A stretch of DNA of 19,041 nt from Baffinella frigidus. Its lineage: Eukaryota > Cryptophyceae > Cryptomonadales > Baffinellaceae. The position numbers were made by a program, and so were the translations under genes. Within the stretch, counting starts at the first letter, position 1, and the number at the start of each line of letters is the position of its first letter. The stretch is from contig MU646336.1 of assembly GCA_026770585.1 (NCBI GenBank), forward strand, positions 777,284 through 796,324, written 5' to 3'. Positions 1-9,153 of the stretch are shown in pieces. The notes under the pieces were generated by a model. The model saw only the letters and a list, made by a program, of their open reading frames with translations. It was not told the origin of the DNA and did no database searches.

Positions 1-134
1 AGGGTTGAGGGTTGAGGGTTGAGGGTATGGTTCGCCCCTCAACTTGGACGTCAGGGCCACAACGGTTGATTCTCAGGGGGGGGGGTTGCCGCACAACCCC
101 GTCACCGTTCGGCGCTTGAAAATGGGCGGTCAAG

Positions 135-283
135 CCACCAACCCTCACAGCCTGGGCAAATCGTTGAATTTGAGGTCACGTATTTCCCTTGGATGCCGCC
201 GGATTCCGACGTCCGTGGGGCCATTTTGCCTTGAAATCGCAAATCGAAAATCATCGATTTGCCCAGCCCGTGAGGGTTGGTGG
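135..283. repeat. Inverted repeat, 149 bp
   Basis: Arms CCACCAACCCTCACAGCCTG at 135 and its complement ending at 283, extending through GGGCAAATCG; about 30 bp with few mismatches. Likely a small MITE or hairpin. Confidence 0.55.
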
Positions 284-354
284 AGACGAGTGCATGTGTC
301 AAGCCGAGTGAATGAGTGAATGAGGACGCGTTCAAAGTTTTGGGTTGGTCCCCA

Positions 355-392
355 GAGGTTTGCAGTACACATCCGTCAACGTTTGGCCTGAT
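355..392. mobile_element. Fragment of the introner-like family
   Basis: TGCAGTACACATCCGTCAAC matches the GGTACAAATCCGTCAACTTT interior of copies A and C; no ends remain. Confidence 0.35.
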
Positions 393-421
393 AATAGGCA
401 GTCAAAGCGAGTGAACGGGCG

Positions 422-486
422 ATGGTGGTACCTCGCCCGGGACGATGAGCTGATTCCCGGCAATCTTCTGCCGGAATCAGCGCATC
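422..486 (-). pseudogene. Echo of exon 16, 3' half
   Basis: It keeps the RQKIAGNQLIVPGE coding and a GAG|GTACCA donor, but an extra base just upstream breaks the frame and the first half is missing. Confidence 0.65.
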
Positions 487-562
487 GTTCCGGCACAAGA
501 TTCCTGGCAACTAAAAACAAAAGCGGGCAACACGAGTGAAGAAGAAGGAGGCAGTGGTGTAC

Positions 563-655
563 CTCGCCAGGGACGATGAGCTGGTGCCCGGCAATCTTCT
601 GCCGAATCGCCGCGATCTCGTCCCGGATCTTCGCCGCCTCCTCGTACTTCTCCTC
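563..655 (-). CDS. PDI exon 16: UVR-like motif (copy with both splice sites)
   Basis: The acceptor is GGGCAG|GAGGAG and the donor GGCGAG|GTACAC; 31 codons, phase 0. It reads EEKYEEAAKIRDEIAAIRQK, then IAGHQLIVPGE. The Y-E-x-A-A-x-x-R-D-E-I core matches the UVR motif known from UvrB/UvrC, McsA and ClpC, a short helical hairpin for protein contact. A near-identical copy at 806-894 lacks a donor, and a third fragment is at 422-486. Whether it is joined to the PDI transcript is inferred. Confidence 0.6.
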
Positions 656-3600
656 CTGCCCCCCGACCAGTCCTTTTATTTTTCGTGGTACTAATTAATC
701 AGTCCATGTATGTTCGTGGTACGAATTAATCAGTCCATTTTTTTTCGTGGTACTAATTGATCAGTCCATTTATGTTCGTGGTACTTATCATCAGTCCATG
801 TATCGCCCGGGAGAGTGAGCTGGTGCCCGGCAATCTTCTGCCGAATCGCCGCGATCTCGTCCCGGATCTTCGCCGCCTCCTCATACTTCTCCTCCTGTTT
901 TGGGTTTTAGGGTCTGGGGTGTGAAGTTTAGAGCCTCCGGCAGCAACCGTGCGGAAATAGATTTGATCACGTCCACCTCTTTACCACATCCTCGCACGTA
1001 TCCTCCTGCGCTCCGAACCTCCTCTCCTTGACCACTCTCCCCCGCATCGCTTTTACACGTAGTTGTTTCAGTGCCTGCGTCGCCCCCCTATTCGCCACGT
1101 CCCAAATCACAATTCAAGGTTAAGGCTCCCTCCGTTTAAAGGTATTTCCAGGTACGAATGAAACATGATGGCGCATGGAATCTCATCCCGGATTCTTCGC
1201 TGCCTCCTCGTATTTCTCTATTTCTCTTCCTGCTCCATCAATCCAAAAATTATTTCTATTTCTCTTCCTCCATCAATCCAAACATTATTTCTATTTCTCT
1301 TCCTGCAAAACTATTTCTATTTCTCTTCCTGCTATTTCTATTTCTCTTCCTGCTCCATCAATCCAAAAAATTGGATAGTCACGGGTGCAAGAGTTGACGA
1401 CGCAGGCGCTAAAACACCCACGTGTAAAAGCGATGCGGGGGAGAGTGGTCAAGGAGAGGAGGATTCCGTGTTTCGGGTTTCGGGTTGCATGAGAAAGTCT
1501 GGGGAGTACCGCAATCTCTCTCCTGACCTCCTCATACATAACTCAGCCCTGAACCCGAAACCCGAAACCCGAAGAACCCCGAAAACCGACACCATGTATG
1601 AGGAGGGCAAGGGAGTACCGCGGTTTCAGCAGCTACGCTAAGCCGCAATCTCAGCAGCTACGGCTTCAGTTTCAAGAAACATAGTTTGATGAGGTTGTCA
1701 GGGGAGTACCGCGATTTCAGCAGCCAGGAGGGTCTCGAGGTAGTCGGCGCGTTTCGCCTCCTCTACCAGCACCTGCTTCAGGGTTAAGGGTTTAGGGGTT
1801 TGGGTTTGGGTTTGGGGGTTGAGAGTTGAGGGTTTGGAGTTGAGGGTTCAGGGTTTGGGGTTTGGGGTTTAGGGTTTAGAGTTTGGGGTTGAGGGTTGAG
1901 GGTTTTGGGTTGGGGGTTAAGGGTTTGGGGTTGAGCGCCAACGCAACAGCGCCCCTTGAAGGCCGAGGCAACTCTCCGCACCCTCGCTTGAGGGTTTGGG
2001 GTTGAGGGTGTATGGTCCACGCTCCCTCGCCCCACATACAGATTCTCCGCACAGCACTCAGAATCAGAGACGGACGTGTCCTGTCCCTTCAGGATTGCTT
2101 TTTGCGATCCACACTTTGCAGCGCGTGGGGTGGAAATTTGCTGCTCCGCTGAGTAAAGAAGTTCTCTGCCAGAGAGCGCACTTCGTATCCTCCAGCTGCA
2201 CATTTGGTGTTCCGCAGAGTGAAACGGCTCTCTTCGAAAGCGGGGTTGTTTCATTCGCAACCCCACTCTCACGGAGTCTCTGCGAGAGCGGAGCTGTGAA
2301 TTCGGACCTGAAGGCTGACCGCATTCTTCTCAATGAACGCCGCCAACTCCGGCAGCTCCCTTCGATCCTGTATCAGGGTGTAGGGTTCACACACGCACGC
2401 TTTACACAGCGTCGAAACACGGCAAGAGAGACGAACCAATGGTTCTCTGCAGAGCGGTACGCTGATCTCACGGCCGCCAAACAATCAAACTGCCCTACAA
2501 TTCGAACATCTCTAAAGGCGGCCGGTTGAGCAGCAGAAACTTCACCGCTTGCTATTGCTGAATTCTGTCAGGTGCCCCCCGATCAGATCTGGAAAATTCA
2601 GACAGTACCTGGAAGACAATCGGGGCGGGCTTCTCGGTTTCGTTTCCAGCATCCCGCACGGCGGGCCAGAAGAGCAGCGTGGGATACCCCTTCACCGGGA
2701 TCCCCTCCGGCACCTGGAAGACACCACTCGTCATTCCCCTTTTCAGTTTCTTGGGGAGAAGCCAGTCATTACAGCGGTTTTCACATCTGTTGGCCACGAA
2801 AAGAAACAACGGCAAACGTTGATGCTGCTGGTACTACATTGTCAAGTCAGAAGAGCAGCGTGGGGTACCCCTTCACCGGAATACCCTGCGGCACCTGGGG
2901 AGAGACCACTCGTTAGAGCAGTTTCCATCTGTTTGCCAAGCGAAAAGATTTTTCGAAGGTCAAAATCGACGCTGCTAGTACTAAAATTCCATTTGTTGGC
3001 GGTGTTCGATTGTTTTCGTAGCCTACAGATGAGAAAACCGCTCCAACCCCCTCGTCTGTTCAAAAAAAAACTGGAGAACCACAACCTGTCATCCAGCCAC
3101 GACGCGCGTCAACGCGACAAAAACAAATCGGCCAACAGCACCCGACCTTATCCGGGAAAATCTATTTTTCTTTCATTTGATGGCAATCAAAATTACTACA
3201 CAGATTATTTTATATTACTAATAAGAACGAATTGTGTAGTAATTTTCGTTGCCATCAAATGAAAGAAAAATATATTTCCCCGGATAAGACCGGGACCGGG
3301 GGACGCACCTTGCTGACAGTGGCGTCCATTTCCGCGATCACGATCGTCAGGTTGCCTGCGCGGCGAAGGGAGGTGTGAGGTGCAGCGTTTGGAGCGTACG
3401 GCTTAGGGTTGTGTTAGGTTGTAGGGTTCAGAGTGTAAGGCGCAAGTGACACTTAACTCTAGGCTTAAGGGTCGCCGCGCGGCGGAGGGAGGTGTAAGGT
3501 GTAGCGTTGAGAGCGGAAATGTCAGGGTGTGGGGTTTAGGTTGTAGGGTGCATGAAACAGCGGTAGGACTCCCACGGCGCCTTCTCGAGGTCGGCCGTGT

Positions 3601-6600
3601 TTTAGGGTTTGGAGATCACGAATATTGCGGTTTGGGGTTTGGGGGAGCCGACCTTCGAAGTAGTCGACGAGTTCCATGTAGGGGGTTTTCATCGCCTTGC
3701 AATGCCCGCACCTGTTAGGGTTTGGTGTTGAGGATTTAGGGTTTAGAGTTCAGGGTCCAAGGTTCAGGGTTTAGGGTTTAGGGTGAAGGTTTTGGGGTTC
3801 AGGGTTTCGGGTTTCGGGTTTCGGGTTTCGGGTTTCGAGTTTCGGATCTCGGGTTTCGGGCTTCGGGTTTAGAGTTCAGGGTTCAGGGGTTGGGGCTTGG
3901 GGTTTAGGTTGCAGACCAGGGTGCGAAGAACTTGACCAATACGTCGCGTTCCGGATCGTTGATCGTGTCCACAAGCGTCGTGGCTTTCGGGTTGAGAGTG
4001 CCGGTTTCAGACTAGGGTTTAAGCTACAGGATTTAGACTAGGGTTTTAGGGAAGGGGTTGACCAGGGTGCGAAGAACTTGACGAGAACGTCGCGTTCCGG
4101 ATCGTTGATCGTGTCCAGGAGCGTCTTTGCGTTGAGCTTCCTCACGGGGTCGTCCGGGTACATGACATCGTCGTCCAAGTTCTGCTCACCACATCACACG
4201 ATCAGCACATACCACACCACACGATTCGCGCATGCCACACCACACGGTTAGCACACGTCCAACACCATTCCAGTGCGCGCAACACGCATGTTTCTCAGAA
4301 GGAGCGTCTTGGCATTGGGCTTTCTCACGGGAGCGTCCGGGTACATCTCATCGTCGTCCAAATTCTACTATTTTCGGGAATTGGAATCCAGAACGAACTA
4401 GTGCATTGCATGGTACGGTTCAAGGCCCCTCGATCTTCTCTGTGCGAAAGGGGGGAGGGGGCCTGGTACTGCCAGTGTCAGACGTGTGGACACGATTGGT
4501 ACTGTCAGGCTGGACGTGTGGATACGACTGGTACTATCAGGGTGGACGAGCGGACACGACTGGTACTATCAGCGTTGGACGTGTGGACACGATTGGTCCT
4601 ATCAGTGTTGGACGTGCGGACACGACTGATACTATCAGGGTGGACACGACCTGCTCAGGAAGCTCGAAGACAGCCGACTTGCCTTCGAATGCCGTCATTG
4701 TGAAGTTGTACATAACCTGTTTGCGGGTTTGGGGTTTAGGTGAAGGGTTTGGTTTTAGGGTTTAGGGTTAAGTTTGGGTGTGGGCGGATAACGTCGTCGG
4801 ATCGTTGAGCACTGCCCCCCTCTTTTTCAGGTTGAAATTCACTGGGAAAATCACCTTGTTCGGGTTGAAAATCAGCCCCCCCCCTTCTGGCAGGGCAGGT
4901 TGGAAGTCACCGGCAGAGAACCTCGTTTCATCAGCCAGTGTGGGCTACTTTTTTTCCTCGCAAGAATTTGTGGGGAATCGAGGGGGGCACATAAAAGTGT
5001 GCACTGTCCAGTGGACCGGCGCTTTGCAAAGTTGAAGCCATTTACAGAGTTTGAGCCATTTCGCAAGACGGGAGGGAGACCACAGATCTCATCTCAGAAG
5101 AGCCTTTCTAAAAAGGGTTTATCTCCAACAATATTTACTGCACAAACGCTTTGATGTTACTAGTATGAGCAAATTGCGTAGTACATTTCGTTGATGGAAA
5201 CGCTTTCTAGAAAGCTGTATTAGAGATCGGATCAGGGGGGGGGCTCACGTCCAAGCCGCAACACGCGCCCGAGGCCTCACGGCGGATACCTAGCGCTGCC
5301 CAACTCTGGTTGACCGACTATTCTCAAGTTGACACGCGGGGTTCGTGGTACAAATCCGTCATCTTTGGAGCGGGAAAGCGCCCGGGCTCACCAATCGGGT
5401 GAGCCCAAGTAAACTGAGAAAGAGCTAGGATACCTCGAAGGTCTTGTCAAGGCGGATCACTAGCTGTCTCCGTCCATTTGGGCATACCAATATGGTAAGA
5501 TCGGTCCCGTTTCGCTCAAAAATTGACCAATTTGTACCACACACCTAGAATGTCAACTTGACAGTAGTCGGTTACATCAGTGAGACAGAGTTAGGATACC
5601 TGGGACATCTTCTCGACGGCCACCATCTCGGTTGATCGAGCACCCTTTTGAAAAGTCCCAAAGCTTTGTCAAAAGTTGACAAAGTTGGGAGGTGCGTAGT
5701 GACTTTCATTGGTGTGTCACGTCCCATCCGGTTAAAGCGGAGAGCGCGTGACCAACTCCCATACAAAACCAGGACGTGCGTGCAATCGTCATTTAAAAAG
5801 GGTGCTCGATCAGGCTGGTGCGGAGAGGTAGGATACCTGGGAGATCTTTTCCACGGCCACCATCTCGCCCGGACACGTGACCCCCTGCGAACAACCCGGT
5901 ATTAAGAGTCACGGACTTTTGGATCACTCAACTCTAGGAGTACGGGCCTACTCAGGACCTGTATCGAGAGGTATAAAGAAGAAGAACCAGCCGGCACCAG
6001 ACGCAGGCAAGAATTCGAACAAAGCCTTTCGGCACTGCACAAAGCGAACCACAAAGGGGTTTCGTGAAAAGCCCCATTCGTGAATAGTCAATGGACTCTG
6101 CGGTAGGCAATCCGTAGGGACGCAGGGATATTCCGAGGGCTATCCCAACGGAAAGTCGCTCGAGTGTGTCTATATTTTCCGTTCGTAACCCGGTGTGTTG
6201 ATAGAGAAGGGGGCATGCATGAGAGAGGAGGGAGAGCTGAAGTGTGAGAGGAGAGCTGTATGCCTCTCCTCCCATTGAGAACGAGGGGCGCGTGGGAGAG
6301 CGGTTTCCAGTGTCTAGGGTTTAGGGCTCAGCGGCCCGTCGGGTGGCCACGAACACACTCCAACACTGGCAGACGTTGACGGTGCTGGTCGTAACTCGAC
6401 TGTTGCAACTCTCGGTTTTGGAAACGCTTCAACTGTTTTGCGGTCATTCGCTCTGAAAATGGCTCCAACTGTGCGAACGGCTCCAACTCTAAAAATGGCT
6501 CAAACACACCTCGCGGCAGTCTACCTTATCGGTAGGAACCCCCCTATGTCCCTACGGTACTAGCTACCGTAGGGCCTACAGATTATTCCTTCAGGTGCAA

Positions 6601-9119
6601 ATGGCTCCAACTCTGCAAATGGCTCCAACGCACCTCTTTGCAGTCGTCGCCCGACATGGCCTCGGACGCGATCGTTGTCAGGTTATGAGTCACCTGCTTC
6701 TGGTCCAACATGTACCTGATACGGTGCAGGTTTCAGGGTTCAGGGTGTAGGGTTTCGGGTTGATGTGTTTAGTTTTTAGTTTTAGTTTTTTGTTGTTCCG
6801 CATTTTGTGTTTAGTGGTGAGTGGTGCAGGTTCCGGCAAGAGCTCTCGACACCAGCTGCCAAGCTTCTGTTCCGGGTCGATGTGTTGAGTGTTGAAGTTT
6901 TAATGTTCAGCATTTTGGGTGGTGTGTTCAGTCTTTCATGCGATCGCCGTCAGGTTATGAGTCACCTGCGTCTGGTCCAGGTTATGAGTCACCTGCGTCT
7001 GGTCCAGCTTGTTCCTGGCATGCAGTGCTCGAGGTAAGCCGCTGCACGTTTTTTCGTGCACGTTTTTTGGTAAGGGGTGTAGGGTGTAGGGCGTAGGGTC
7101 TCCCAGCCGATGCACGTTTTTTCGTGGTAAACGAGTATCACCAGGGTGTTTTACTCGTTTACCACGATTACCACGATTCATGGCTACATCCGAGTCCACG
7201 ATTTCCACGATTCATGACCACGATTACCACGATTCATGGCTACATCCGAGTCCACGATTACCACGATTCATGACCACGATTACCACGATTCATGGCTACA
7301 TCCGAGTCCACGATTACCACGATTCATGACCACGATTACCACGATTCATGGCTACATCCGAGTTTACCACGATTCATGGCTACATCCGAGTCATGGTTAC
7401 GAGTGGCCTGCTTCTGATCCAGCATGTACCTGGTACGGTCCAGGGTTTATGGTTCAGGATTCAGGGTGCAGGGTTTCGGGTTGATGTGTTCATTTTTTAA
7501 TTGTTGATGTTCAGCATTCTGAGTTTAGTGTTGAGTGTTGCAGGTTTCGTCGCGTGCAGCACCAGCTTTCAAGCGACCCCCCCCCACCCCCTCATCAAAA
7601 GGCGCCCAAGCATCAGCATCCTCGTTACGTCCCCTCGTCACGTCGAGGAATGCTAGGGCGAGGAATGGGAGGGAGAGGGTGTGGTGTGTGGGGTGTAGGG
7701 TGTAGGGTGTAGGGCGTGTGGTGTACGGTGCAGGGTGCAGGGTATAGGGTGTAGGGTGTGGGGTGTAGGGTGTAGGGTGTAGGGTGTAGGGTGCAGGGTG
7801 TAGGGTGTAGGGTGTAGGGTGCAGGGTGCAGGGTGCTGGGTGTAGGGTGTAGGGTGTAGGGTGTAGGGTTGAGGACGCACATCTCGCCTTCGTCGAGCTC
7901 CCCCTTGGCGACAACCACCGAGGGGTTCCCAAGTACTGCATTACCAGGAATGCTACGGCGAGAAATAGGAGAGACAGAAAGAGGAATGGGGGAGAGATGA
8001 ATGGGAGGGAGAGACGGCGAGAGAATGCTGATGCGAGGAATGGGAGCGGGGGCGCACATCTCGCCCTTGTCGAGCACCCCGCTGCCAGCCTTCGCGACAA
8101 CCACCGGGGGGTTCCGAAGTACTGCATCACCAGGAATGCTACGGCGAGAAATAGGAGGGCGGGGACTGAGAGGGCGGGGGCGGACATCTCGCCCGTGTCA
8201 AGCTCTAGGGCGAGACATGCGAGGGAAAGGCATGTGTGTATGTGTGTGAGAGAGAGAGAGAGCGAGAGAGAGAGGGAGGGGAATGGGAGGGGTACACGCA
8301 CATCTCGCCCTTGTCGAGCTCCCCGCCACCAGCCTTCGCGACAACCACTGAAGGGAAGTCAGCCGCCGCCATCCCAAAGTACTGCATCACCTGCGATTTC
8401 CAAGGAACAGAGACACACCTTCACTGAACGAGCCTTTATTGAAGGGTCGCGACCGTCTAAACGTAGGGTCGCGACCCTTTAGAGACGTAGGGTCGCAACC
8501 CTCTAAACGAGGGGTCGCAACCATCTGCGGCAACCACTGAAGGGAAGTCAGCCGCGGCCATTCCAAAGTACTGCATCACCTGCAAATTTCAGGGTTTAGG
8601 CTTCAGGATTTGGGGGTTGGGGTTCAGAGAAACTCATCTCCTCACAGGGACAAAGAGAAGTCTGTGTTGAACTGCATCACCTGCGATTTCATTTCGGGGC
8701 ATAGCTGAATCAGTTTCACGTGCTATGCTATGTTAGCTAACGTAGGGTCGCAAAGCTCTGCGATAACCACTGAAGGGAAGTCAGCCGCTGGCATTTCAAA
8801 GTACTGCATCACTTGGTGTAGAGTTTGGGGTTTAGGGTTTGGAATTTCCAACAGGGACATGTGGTTTAGAATTTCCAACAGGGGCATAGAGAAGTCTTCA
8901 TTGAATTATTTGAGGCAGAGAAACTTGGAAGAAGAGGCACAAGGCACGATGCCAGCAAAAAGGGGTGGGCAGGTGATGTCAGCAAGAAGGGTTACCGTGG
9001 TGAGGTTGGAGTTGATCTGGAGGAAGAGGACGCGGCCGAAGAAGGTTGCCGCCACCTTCTCGAACGCATGCATCCGCTGCGCGTGCCCTGCGAGGACATT
9101 TCAGGTTCAGCCTCTCTCG

Positions 9120-9153
<34 letters not shown>

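Noticed and set aside
1784-2272. 162-codon minus-strand open frame
   Set aside because: Its end is telomere-like repeat and the rest has no recognisable content or splice logic; the PDI exons on either side skip it.
2549-3262. 237-codon plus-strand open frame
   Set aside because: Antisense of PDI exon 12 and its echo, ending in a MITE; the minus strand has the family match.
4463-4650. Regular repeats resembling a CRISPR array
   Set aside because: Units are contiguous with no unique spacers, in a eukaryotic intron; it is a minisatellite.
5434-5884. Kinase-like reading of GEMVAVEKIS and VIRLDKTFE
   Set aside because: It resembles a kinase VAIK segment only loosely, the expected lysine is Glu, and no other kinase motif is nearby.
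7525-8301. 258-codon minus-strand open frame
   Set aside because: Most of it is translated GGTGTAG repeat (TPYTLHP) plus frameshifted exon 7 echoes and (GA)n; not a gene.
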